Assembly: GCF_012275375.1 (NCBI RefSeq)
Contig: NZ_JAAZQJ010000005.1
Location: 1 to 64,000, forward strand
Source of the DNA: Dyella sp. SG609
GTDB taxonomy: Bacteria; Pseudomonadota; Gammaproteobacteria; Xanthomonadales; Rhodanobacteraceae
Direction: 5' to 3'
Length of the DNA stretch: 64,000 nucleotides
The notes under the pieces were generated by a model, which saw nothing but the letters and a program-made list of their open reading frames with translations, did not search any database and had not been told where the DNA came from. The number at the start of each line of letters is the position of its first letter. Position 1 is the stretch's first letter. The position numbers and the translations under genes are program-made. Positions 18,242 through 26,005 of this stretch are shown here, piece after piece.

Positions 18242-19435
18242 TCAGGCATGGACCGCGCAGGCGGCCGACGCGGCGCGGCGCCGTTCCAGCGCCATGCTCC
18301 ACACGGTGACCAGCAGGCCCAGCGCGGTAACGGCCGCGCCGGCAAACCCAAGCGCCGGCAGACCGGGGCCGCGGTCGATCACCGCGCCGCCGATAAACGC
18401 ACCGATCGCATTGCCCAGGTTGAACGCCGCGATGTTCAAGGTGGACGCCAGATGCGGCCCATCCACCGCCTGCTGCACCACGCGCATCTGCAGCGGCGGC
18501 ACCGTGGCGAACGCGGCCACGCCCCATACGAACACGGTGGCGATGGCGGCCATGGAGCTGTGCATGGTCCAGGTGAACGCGACCAGGATCAGCGTCAGCG
18601 CGATCAGGATCGCCACCAGCGACGGCATCAGGCGCCAGTCGGCCAGGCGTCCGCCGAGCAGGTTGCCCAGCGTGGTGCCCGCGCCGAACAGCACCAGCAC
18701 CCAGCCGGTGGCGCCCACGCCGATATGCGACTGGCTCTGCAGGATCGGCGCGATATAGGTGAACACGGTGAACACGCCGCCGAAGCCCAGCACCGTCATG
18801 GCCAGCGCCAGCAGCACCTGCGGCTGGCGCAGCACGGCCATCTCGCGGCGCATGTCCGGCGCATGCAGGTCCGGCAGCGCCGGCACCAGGCGCCACACGC
18901 CGAGCGCCGCGACCACGCCCAGCACCGTCACCGCGCCGAAAGTGGAACGCCAGCCCGCCCACTGCCCCAGGAAGGTGCCGAACGGCACGCCCAGCACATT
19001 GGCCAGGGTCAGCCCGGCGAACATCAGCGCGATGGCGCGGGCGCCCTGCCCGCGCGGCACCACGTGCGAGGCCACCACCGCGCCGATGCCGAAGAACGAG
19101 CCATGGCAGAACGCCGCCACCACCCGCGCCAGCATCAGCACCGCATAGTTGGGCGCGACCGCGCACAGCGCATTGCCGGCGATGAACAGGCCCAGCAGCG
19201 CCAGCAAGGCATTGCGGCGCTCCATGCGGGCGGTCAGCGCGGCCAGCAGCGGCGCGCCGGCCGCCACGCCCAGCGCATAGCCGGACACCAGCAGGCCGGC
19301 GGAAGGAATGCTCACCCTGAGGTCCGCCGCCACCTCCGGCAGCAGGCCCATGATCACGAACTCGGTGGTGCCGATGGCGAAGGCCGCCACCGACAGAGCC
19401 AGCAGGGCGGCCCTGGAATGGTCGTGCGAAGTCAT
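18242..19435 (-). CDS. MFS efflux transporter (DHA1, AraJ/YdhP-like)
   Basis: The 397-residue protein has 12 predicted membrane helices and the N-terminal FAIGTTEFVIMGLLPEVAADL segment typical of the AraJ/YdhP efflux group. PFGTFLGQWAGWR fits the motif-C antiporter region. It is the first gene of the three-gene operon facing a LysR gene, consistent with export of a compound that the two downstream reductases modify. Confidence 0.88.
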   Translation of the reverse strand: MTSHDHSRAALLALSVAAFAIGTTEFVIMGLLPEVAADLRVSIPSAGLLVSGYALGVAAGAPLLAALTARMERRNALLALLGLFIAGNALCAVAPNYAVLMLARVVAAFCHGSFFGIGAVVASHVVPRGQGARAIALMFAGLTLANVLGVPFGTFLGQWAGWRSTFGAVTVLGVVAALGVWRLVPALPDLHAPDMRREMAVLRQPQVLLALAMTVLGFGGVFTVFTYIAPILQSQSHIGVGATGWVLVLFGAGTTLGNLLGGRLADWRLMPSLVAILIALTLILVAFTWTMHSSMAAIATVFVWGVAAFATVPPLQMRVVQQAVDGPHLASTLNIAAFNLGNAIGAFIGGAVIDRGPGLPALGFAGAAVTALGLLVTVWSMALERRRAASAACAVHA

Positions 19436-19457
19436 CTGCCTGCCTTGGGGAAAAGGG

Positions 19458-19476
19458 AAGCAGCACTGTGCTGCTT
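19458..19476. promoter_or_regulatory. Palindrome AAGCAGCAC-T-GTGCTGCTT in divergent promoter
   Basis: Nine-base perfect arms around a single T lie in the 98-base gap between the MFS and LysR genes. LysR regulators normally bind dyads in exactly this position, so it is the best candidate operator. Confidence 0.55.
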
Positions 19477-19533
19477 GCCGGATCGGACGGGAATTGCCGA
19501 AACTGCGCAATCATCTTTTCCGGAAAATTGAAG

Positions 19534-20460
19534 ATGGTCGAACTCGAGGACATGCGCCTGTTCGTGCGCGCGGTCGGCTCCGGCAGCCTGTCCGCCGCCG
19601 GGCGCGAGCTGAACCTGTCGCCGGCCGTGGCCAGCAAGCGGCTGTCCCGGCTGGAACAGGCGCTGGGCGTGCGGCTGCTCCAGCGCAGCTCGCGCCGGCT
19701 GGCCCTTACCGGCGAGGGCAACTGCTACTACGAGCGCTGCGTCGGCATCCTGGCCGACCTGGACGACGCCAACGCCGCCGTGCGGCTGGGCCAGCTGGAA
19801 GTGCGCGGCGCGCTGCACGTGTCCACCGCGCTGGACCTGGGCCGGCAATACGTCGGCCCGCTGGCGGCGCAGTTCGCCGCGCTGCATCCTGAGCTGCGCA
19901 TGCGCATCAGCGCCTCCGACGCCATGCTCGACCTGTTCGAGCACGGCGTGGACGTGGCCGTGCGCAGCGGCGCCATGGCCGATTCGCGGCTGATCTCGCG
20001 CCGCGTCGCGCTCAACTACCGGGTGGTGTGCGCGGCGCCGGCCTACCTGGAGAAACACGGCCGTCCCACGGACACCGGCGACCTGGCCCACCACGCCTGC
20101 CTGATGCTGCACCGCCCCGGCCGCGGCATCCTGCCGTGGATGCTGCAGACGCCCGAGGGGCCGCGCCCGCTGCGGCTGGACGCCGCGCTCACCACCGACA
20201 GCGGCGACCTGATGCGCGAGCTGGCCATCGCCGGCCATGGGCTGGCGTTTAAATCGATCTGGGATATCGCCGCCGACGTGCGCGCCGGGCGGCTGGTGCC
20301 GGTGCTGACCGACTGCGCCATCCAGGAAGCGCATATCTATGCGATCTATCCCAGCCGCGACTACCTGCCGGCGCGCATCCGCCTGTTCGTCGACCATCTG
20401 CAGGGCGCCATGCAGGCGCAGGAAAACGAGGTGCTGGGGCTGATCCAGCGGCGGGCTTAG
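19534..20460 (+). CDS. LysR-family transcriptional regulator
   Basis: The 308-residue protein has an N-terminal winged helix-turn-helix (MRLFVRAVGSGSLSAAGREL, LSPAVASKRLSRLE) and a C-terminal LysR substrate-binding domain. It is divergent from the MFS-SDR-MDR operon and likely its activator or repressor. Its stop codon (20458-20460) interlocks with that of the convergent membrane-protein gene. Confidence 0.9.
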   Translation: MVELEDMRLFVRAVGSGSLSAAGRELNLSPAVASKRLSRLEQALGVRLLQRSSRRLALTGEGNCYYERCVGILADLDDANAAVRLGQLEVRGALHVSTALDLGRQYVGPLAAQFAALHPELRMRISASDAMLDLFEHGVDVAVRSGAMADSRLISRRVALNYRVVCAAPAYLEKHGRPTDTGDLAHHACLMLHRPGRGILPWMLQTPEGPRPLRLDAALTTDSGDLMRELAIAGHGLAFKSIWDIAADVRAGRLVPVLTDCAIQEAHIYAIYPSRDYLPARIRLFVDHLQGAMQAQENEVLGLIQRRA

Positions 20461-20834
20461 GCGTCCTTGTCGTCGTGCCTGCGCCGGAACAGCAGGCGCG
20501 ACAGGAACACGCCCGCCGCCACGCCGAGGAATTCGAAGAACACGCGGGTGCCGACGCCGTCGAAATCGTGCACTTCGGCCAGCTTCACCTTGAGGAACTG
20601 GATCGATTCCACGCGGCCGTAATTGAAATACACCATGTCCCACAGGTCGCCGCTGGCGGTCAGCAGCAGGGCCAGCATGCTGGACCAGCCGGTACGCATG
20701 CCGTGGGCCCAGTCGTTGCGGTTGCCGATCCAGTTGAACAGCGCATACAGCAGGAAAGCCACCACCGCCGAGATGGCGCCGGCCTCCAGGCCACCGACGA
20801 TCCCGTAGCCCATCCACGATTGGTCGTAATGCAT
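20457..20834 (-). CDS. Hypothetical membrane protein
   Basis: The 125-residue protein has about three membrane segments, the first at 13-35 (GGLEAGAISAVVAFLLYALF) and the last near GVGTRVFFEFLGVAAGVFLS, ending in a basic-acidic tail (RRRHDDKDA). The ATG at 20834 is preferred over upstream in-frame starts in low-complexity sequence. The stop codon overlaps the convergent LysR stop by four bases. I do not recognise the family. Confidence 0.7.
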   Translation of the reverse strand: MHYDQSWMGYGIVGGLEAGAISAVVAFLLYALFNWIGNRNDWAHGMRTGWSSMLALLLTASGDLWDMVYFNYGRVESIQFLKVKLAEVHDFDGVGTRVFFEFLGVAAGVFLSRLLFRRRHDDKDA

Positions 20835-21018
20835 CTGTATCCCGCTGTCCCGCGTAACCGTTTGCGCATTATGCCTGCAAGGCGGGGATTTCCTCCGGAT
20901 GTGACGCAGTGCCGGTCGGCGGCCCTCAGCGGTCGGCCCGACGCCCACCGCGTCACACCTCAAGCCGCGGCGGTAGGGCTAGACTCAGCCACCGAGACAC
21001 CCTGCCCGCGACACCTCC

Positions 21019-21669
21019 ATGCGATACCCCATCAGCCAACGCGCCGCCCTTATCGTTGTGGACGTGCAGCCGGACTTCATGCCCGGCGGCAGCCTGGCCT
21101 GCCACGAAGGCGACGCCATCGTGCCGGGCATCCGCCGCCTGCTGGACAGCCGTGCCTTCCGCCATGTGGTCGCCACGCAGGACTGGCATCCGCGCGGGCA
21201 CGTATCCTTCGCCAGCAGCCATCCCGGCCGCGCACCGTTCGAACGCATCCCGCTGTACGGCCACGCGCAGACCTTGTGGCCCGAGCACTGCGTGCAGGAC
21301 ACGCCCGGCGCCGCGCTGCATCCGGCCATCGATTGGTCCAGGCTGGATCTGGTCGTGCGCAAGGGCTGCGACCCCCGGGTCGATTCCTACAGCGGCTTCC
21401 GCGAGAACTACGGCCCCAACGGCACCCGCCCCAGCACCGAGCTGGCCGACTGGCTGCGCGGGCGCGGCGTGGACGAGGTCTACGTATGCGGCCTGGCGCG
21501 CGACGTGTGCGTGCTGTGGACGGCGCAGGACGCGGCCGCGCTCGGTTTCACATCCCACGTGCTGTGGGATCTCACCCGCCCGGTCACGCCGGAGAGCGAC
21601 CTGGCCACGCGCGCCAAGTTCGACCACATGGGCGTGGGCGTGATCGAGACGCTGCCGATCGCGGCTTAA
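21019..21669 (+). CDS. pncA: Nicotinamidase/pyrazinamidase
   Basis: The 216-residue enzyme hydrolyses nicotinamide to nicotinate for NAD salvage. The catalytic triad is visible: Asp in VVDVQPDF, Lys in VVRKGCD, Cys in CGLARDVCV. The metal-binding QDWHPRGHVSF segment is also complete. The stop codon interlocks with that of the convergent CPXCG gene over four bases. Confidence 0.93.
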   Translation: MRYPISQRAALIVVDVQPDFMPGGSLACHEGDAIVPGIRRLLDSRAFRHVVATQDWHPRGHVSFASSHPGRAPFERIPLYGHAQTLWPEHCVQDTPGAALHPAIDWSRLDLVVRKGCDPRVDSYSGFRENYGPNGTRPSTELADWLRGRGVDEVYVCGLARDVCVLWTAQDAAALGFTSHVLWDLTRPVTPESDLATRAKFDHMGVGVIETLPIAA

Positions 21670-21851
21670 GCGTCGTCCTCGCGCGCCGCGCGCACGCTCG
21701 GCGCGCCGTCTTCGTCCAGCGCCACGCTGAGCACGATCGGGCGGCAGCAGACCTGGCAGTCCTCCACATAGGTCTGCCCCTCGACCGAGTCGTCGACATA
21801 GATCTCGATCGCTTCGCCGCAGTAAGGGCAATAGATCAGTACCGGTTCCAT
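21666..21851 (-). CDS. CPXCG-motif cysteine-rich protein
   Basis: The 61-residue protein has two CxxC knuckles (CPYCGE and CQVCCR) and an acidic remainder (YVDDSVEGQTYVED), matching the Cys_rich_CPXG family. It probably binds zinc; the function is unknown. It lies 15 bases downstream of the PIN-domain gene on the same strand and is convergent with pncA. Confidence 0.85.
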   Translation of the reverse strand: MEPVLIYCPYCGEAIEIYVDDSVEGQTYVEDCQVCCRPIVLSVALDEDGAPSVRAAREDDA

Positions 21852-21866
21852 GGCGGCGACCTTAGC

Positions 21867-22343
21867 TCAAGCCTCGCCCGGCTGCGCGCGCAGCCAGTCC
21901 GCCGGCGTCGCGATCGCAAACAGGCCGTCGCGCAAGGTGCGCCGGCCCAGGCGCAGCACCTCCTTGTCCTTGCTCAGCAGCCAGGCCGCGCCGGCGGCGA
22001 GCGCGAGCTCCAGGAATTTCTGATCGTCCGGATCGGCGCAGCGCGGCAGGCGGACGCCTGGCGCTGCGTTCGATGCTTCGGCGGCCAGACGAATCCAGCG
22101 GTCGTGCTCGTCCAGCGCCGCCTGCTGAGCCGCCTCATCCAGCGCCAGCCGCGGATAGGCCAGCACGCGGCGCCATTCCTCGCGGCAGGCGGCATCGGTC
22201 ACCGCTTCCACCGCACCGTCCGCCAGCGCGCGCGCCAGGCGCGCCACCGCGGGATCGCGGAACACGAACAGGTCGAGGCAGACATTGGTGTCCAGCACCA
22301 CGCGGTGCATGGCGCCGCGCGCACCGGGCGCAGAAACGGACAT
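21867..22343 (-). CDS. PIN-domain putative toxin
   Basis: The 158-residue protein (147 if ATG at 22310 is used) has a PIN fold of the TIGR00305 type. Seen are VVLDTNVCLDLFVF with the first acidic residue, CREEWRRVL in the middle, and CADPDDQKFLELAL plus WLLSKDKE at the C-terminus. PIN proteins of this type are metal-dependent RNases often found as toxins. No antitoxin gene is visible on either side, so it may be orphaned or have a non-toxin role. No ribosome site settles the start. Confidence 0.72.
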   Translation of the reverse strand: MSVSAPGARGAMHRVVLDTNVCLDLFVFRDPAVARLARALADGAVEAVTDAACREEWRRVLAYPRLALDEAAQQAALDEHDRWIRLAAEASNAAPGVRLPRCADPDDQKFLELALAAGAAWLLSKDKEVLRLGRRTLRDGLFAIATPADWLRAQPGEA

Positions 22344-22516
22344 GAACGTGGCCGGCCGGAGAACGCCGGCACGGTAGCGGGGATCATCCGCGCTGTCGAA
22401 CCGCGCGGCGCAGGTTTTTGAACCTGGCATCTGTCAACGCATCGTGGAATCCTGCGTTGGTCGCTACTCATGGCCATGACGTCCGTGGCCACGCGTTCCC
22501 CGGGGAAGCCTTCGCG

Positions 22517-23446
22517 ATGAAACGAACCTTTGTGGTCGGCTGCCCCCGCTCCGGCACCACCGTCGTCCAGGCCATGCTGGCCCGGCACCCCGCCGTGTTC
22601 TCGCTGCCGGAGACCGGTTTCTTCGCGCACCTGCACGGCAACCTGGCCTGGCGCTGGGGCGATGCACATGCCAGGCACCGCGCGCCGCGGCTGCGCCAGC
22701 GGCTGGGCTTCACCCGCAAGCACGAGCGCGAGCTGTTCCTCTCCCTGCAGCGCATCACCACCGCGGCGCCCGACGCGCTGCCGCGGCCGTCGCTGCGCAT
22801 GCATACCTTGCAGCGCCGCTTTGTCCGCCTGCTCGACGAACTCGCGCTCGCCGCGGAACGCGGCATGTGGCTGGAGAAGACGCCGAACCACTTGCTCTAT
22901 CTGCCGGAGATCGAAAGCCTGGTGCCGGATGCGCGCTTCGTGCACGTGATCCGCCCCGGCGCGGAAGTGATCGCCTCGCTGATCGACGCCAGCCTGCTGT
23001 TCGACGGCAGCGACGACGCCTTCGGCGGCGGCGCGGTGCATTGGGCGCGGCGCTGGAATCGCGCGGTGCAGATCCACCGCAGCTATATGAGCCATCCGCG
23101 GCATTACCTGCTGTTCCTGGAAGACCTGATCGCCCAGCCGCAGCAGGAATGGAAGCGGCTGTGCCGCTTCCTCGAACTCGACCCCGCGCAGTCGCTGGAC
23201 GACAACTGCACCCAGGTGATCGCCGACCTCGATCAGGAACCGTGGAAGCGCCGCGCGCTCAACGGCCGCCTGCACGCGCCGCAGAGCAAGGTGGACAGCC
23301 TGTTCGGCCCCAAGGTGCAGCGCTGGCTGCAGGCCAAGCTCGCCTCCTACGACGAGCTGCGCGCGCAATGGCTGCAGGCGCGCGGCGCGCACGAACCGCA
23401 CGCGGTGCCGCGCAACGTGGTGGCGCTGGGCTCCAGCGGCGCCTGA
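22517..23446 (+). CDS. Sulfotransferase family protein
   Basis: The 309-residue protein begins with the PAPS 5'-phosphosulfate-binding loop VVGCPRSGTTVVQAML and has the matching 3'-phosphate region in RFVHVIRPGAEVIASL (about residues 140-156), followed by WARRWNRAV. It should transfer sulfate from PAPS to an unknown acceptor. It stands alone, convergent with the hydrolase gene; the two stop codons lie 6 bases apart. Confidence 0.85.
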   Translation: MKRTFVVGCPRSGTTVVQAMLARHPAVFSLPETGFFAHLHGNLAWRWGDAHARHRAPRLRQRLGFTRKHERELFLSLQRITTAAPDALPRPSLRMHTLQRRFVRLLDELALAAERGMWLEKTPNHLLYLPEIESLVPDARFVHVIRPGAEVIASLIDASLLFDGSDDAFGGGAVHWARRWNRAVQIHRSYMSHPRHYLLFLEDLIAQPQQEWKRLCRFLELDPAQSLDDNCTQVIADLDQEPWKRRALNGRLHAPQSKVDSLFGPKVQRWLQAKLASYDELRAQWLQARGAHEPHAVPRNVVALGSSGA

Positions 23447-23452
23447 TCCGCG

Positions 23453-24142
23453 CTAGAGCTGTTCGACCGCCTCTTCGATCAGCGCCGCCAGCTCGTGCGG
23501 ATACGCCGCCAGCGAGGCATGGCTGGAGGCCAGTTCCACGGTCTTCTTCGCGCCGATGCGCTGCGCCATCCATTGCTGCGTCTGCGGCGGAATCATGTGG
23601 TCTTCCAGCGACACCTGGTACCAGCTGGGCAGCTGCTTCCAGGCGGGTGCGCCGGCCGTCTCCTCGAAGCAGCGCACGGCGGTGGGCTTCTGCGCGGCGG
23701 CCATGATCAGGGCCGCGTCGTCGCCGAGATCCTGGCAGAAGCTTTCCTTGAACAGCTTGCGGTCCAGCCACAGGAAGCCGTGCGGGTCGGGACGGATCGC
23801 CTTGGCGCCGGCGGGCTGTTCGTCGCGGCCGAGCAGGGCGCCGACCGCTTCGCCTTCGTCGGGCGCAAAGGCCGCCACATATACCAATCCCACCACCTGC
23901 GGCGCGCTGCCCGCGCCTGAAATCACCGCGCCGCCGTAGGAATGGCCGACCAGCAGCACCGGCCCTTCCTGCATCTGGACCAGGCGGCGGGTGCGCTCGA
24001 TATCGTCGGCCAGCGAGGTGAGCGGGTTCTGCACCGCGCTCACGCGATAACCCTTCGCATGCAGCACCGGAATCAGCTTGCTCCAGTGCGAACCGTCGCC
24101 CCAGGCGCCATGCACCAGCACGATGCTCGGTTTCTTGCTCAT
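23453..24142 (-). CDS. Alpha/beta hydrolase
   Basis: The 229-residue cytoplasmic protein has the oxyanion HGAWGDGSHW segment, nucleophile Ser in LLVGHSYGGAV and a C-terminal His in LASSHASLAAYP. The overall pattern is that of small plant-esterase-like and salicylate-esterase-like hydrolases common in bacteria. AGAGGAA precedes the ATG at 24142. The substrate is unknown. Confidence 0.85.
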   Translation of the reverse strand: MSKKPSIVLVHGAWGDGSHWSKLIPVLHAKGYRVSAVQNPLTSLADDIERTRRLVQMQEGPVLLVGHSYGGAVISGAGSAPQVVGLVYVAAFAPDEGEAVGALLGRDEQPAGAKAIRPDPHGFLWLDRKLFKESFCQDLGDDAALIMAAAQKPTAVRCFEETAGAPAWKQLPSWYQVSLEDHMIPPQTQQWMAQRIGAKKTVELASSHASLAAYPHELAALIEEAVEQL

Positions 24143-24339
24143 GCGAATTCCTCTGCGGTCGGAGGGATGGCCGGTCGGCCTGACGCGCCAAGGGAGCGCA
24201 GGCCGCGTGAAGCCTCCGTCATGACGAAAGCGCAACGCCGGCTATGGCATATGCGCCGGACACGCGGACGCATGCGCCGCCATGCGCCAACCCCATGGTG
24301 CCGCTGCCCGCGTTGAACGACGGTCGATAAGGAGAAGCC

Positions 24340-25182
24340 ATGAACCACCGTCCCCTGCTGCTCGCCCTGCTCCCGCTGGCCCTGGCCGCCTGCTCGCAGA
24401 CGCCGTCCAATCACGCCAGCCCCGCCGCGTTGGCATCCGCTGCCACACCCGCACCTGCCATCGCCACCACGGCATCGACCTTCGATGCCGGCATCCTCGC
24501 CCGCTATCACTGGCGCCTCAGCGCCGCCAGCGCGGCCGACGGCAAGCGCATCGACGCGCTGTTTGCGCGCCCCGACCGGCCGCTGCAGCTGGATTTCGTG
24601 CGCGACCGGCTCAGCGTCAGCAACGCCTGCAACCGCCTGGGCGGCCATTTCGAAGTGGAAAGCGGCCGGCTGAAGCTCGGTGCCATGGCGCAGACCATGA
24701 TGGCGTGCAGGGACAAGGCGCTGGCCGCTCTCGACGGCGCCATCTCGCAGCGCCTGCAGCAGCAGCCGCGCGTGAGCGTGCAGAGCGAAGGCGACGCGCC
24801 GAAGCTGAGCCTGGCCGCGGACAACGGCGACACCCTGGTCTTCACCGGCGAACCCACCGCGGAAACGCGCTACGGCAGCGCCGGCGAAACGGTATTTCTC
24901 GAAGTAGCCGCCGAAGCCAAGCCTTGCAGCCATCCGCTGATTCCCAACAAGCAATGCCTGCAGGTGCGCGAGCGCAAGTACGGCCAGAACGGCGTCGTGC
25001 AGAGCACCGGCGAATGGCAGCCGCTGTACCAGGACATCGAGGGCTATACGCACGAGCCGGGCATCCGCAACGTGCTGCGCGTCAAGCGCTTCACCCTCAA
25101 GAATCCACCGGCCGATGCGCCTTCCACCGCTTATGTGCTGGACATGGTGGTGGAGTCGGAAGTCGCCTCGAAGAAGAAATAA
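24340..25182 (+). CDS. META and DUF4377 domain lipoprotein
   Basis: The 280-residue protein has a lipoprotein signal with lipobox LAAC (Cys about 18), an alanine/proline-rich linker and a META domain. The META domain runs about 50-160 (YHWRLSAAS; SNACNRLGGHFEV; MMACRDK). A C-terminal DUF4377 domain follows (CSHPLIPNKQCLQVRE onward). Related META (HslJ-like) proteins are outer-membrane lipoproteins of uncertain function linked to stress. A strong terminator follows. Confidence 0.88.
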   Translation: MNHRPLLLALLPLALAACSQTPSNHASPAALASAATPAPAIATTASTFDAGILARYHWRLSAASAADGKRIDALFARPDRPLQLDFVRDRLSVSNACNRLGGHFEVESGRLKLGAMAQTMMACRDKALAALDGAISQRLQQQPRVSVQSEGDAPKLSLAADNGDTLVFTGEPTAETRYGSAGETVFLEVAAEAKPCSHPLIPNKQCLQVRERKYGQNGVVQSTGEWQPLYQDIEGYTHEPGIRNVLRVKRFTLKNPPADAPSTAYVLDMVVESEVASKKK

Positions 25183-25198
25183 GCCGACGCGCCAAAAC

Positions 25199-25237
25199 AA
25201 AACGCCCACCCGCCGTGCACCGGCGGGTGGGCGTTTT
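25199..25237. terminator. Bidirectional intrinsic terminator
   Basis: AAAACGCCCACCCGCCG (25199-25215) and CGGCGGGTGGGCGTTTT (25221-25237) form a perfect 17-bp stem with a five-base loop. A/T tracts on both sides serve the convergent META lipoprotein and YCII genes. Confidence 0.92.
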
Positions 25238-25248
25238 CGTATCCGCGC

Positions 25249-25629
25249 TCAAGCGGCGACGCTGACGCGCTCGCGCTCCGCTTCCAGGCTGGCCACCGGG
25301 CGCACTTCGATGCTGCCGATGCTGGCCCAGGGGAAGGACTTGGCGATCTCGATCGCTTCGTCCATGTCCCTCGCTTCGATCAGGTTGAAGCCGCCGAGGT
25401 ATTCCTTGGTCTCCGCGAACGGGCCATCCACGATGGTGGTGTTGCCCTGGCGGATGCGCATGGTGCGCGACTGCCTGGGCGCTTCCAGCTTCTGGCTGTC
25501 GAGCAGGATGCCCTTGCGCTTCAAGTCGTCGGCCTTGTCCAGGCAACCGCGCATCATCGTGTCGAACTGCCCGTCCGGCAGCTCGGCCAGCATGCTGTCG
25601 TCGCAATAGATCATCACCAGGAACTTCAT
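25249..25629 (-). CDS. YCII-related (DGPF) domain protein
   Basis: The 126-residue protein starts MKFLVMIYCDD and contains the DGPFAETKEYLGGF signature of YCII/DGPF proteins, a small ferredoxin-like fold often linked to ECF sigma factors. No sigma gene is adjacent here. Function unknown. Confidence 0.88.
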   Translation of the reverse strand: MKFLVMIYCDDSMLAELPDGQFDTMMRGCLDKADDLKRKGILLDSQKLEAPRQSRTMRIRQGNTTIVDGPFAETKEYLGGFNLIEARDMDEAIEIAKSFPWASIGSIEVRPVASLEAERERVSVAA

Positions 25630-25710
25630 GGTCGTCCGCTCGCGTCGTGGGGAGGACCGCGATGGTAGTACATCCCTCCGCCGGTTCTTGCGGCCGCCTG
25701 GCGCGCCGGC

Positions 25711-25724
25711 TGATAACGTTGTCA
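25711..25724. promoter_or_regulatory. LacI-type operator site 1 upstream of the chitinase
   Basis: TGATAACGTTGTCA is a 14-base near-perfect palindrome with central CG, the hallmark of LacI-family operators. Its reverse complement matches the site at 48258-48271 at 13 of 14 positions. It lies about 280 bases before the chitinase start and about 80 bases upstream of the divergent YCII gene. Confidence 0.65.
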
Positions 25725-25848
25725 AATTTCACTTGATCGTCACGCCATCCGCGTCCCGCCCGCGTTCGCGGCCATGCGCAGGATTTCGCGTGCTGCGCCG
25801 CAGAAGCGCATTTCCCGCCCAGGTTCACAGTTTGCCGGGACAACAGAA

Positions 25849-25860
25849 GACAACGTTGTC
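25849..25860. promoter_or_regulatory. LacI-type operator site 2 upstream of the chitinase
   Basis: GACAACGTTGTC is a perfect 12-base palindrome with the same core as site 1, 125 bases further downstream. Two spaced sites could allow looping repression by a tetrameric or paired LacI-type regulator such as NagR/NagQ. The remaining 376-base gap (25630-26005) shows no gene. Confidence 0.68.
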
Positions 25861-26005
25861 AGTACCAGGGCGCATGCCGACTGCCCAAGCACGCGCAGCG
25901 GCCCGCAAGCGACGGACAAGGCCGGCGTCCTTCCCTCGGGGACACCGGCCCGGCGGCGCCCTGGCCAATCACTACGCCGCGCCATCAAAGAGAGGAGAAC
26001 GTCTT

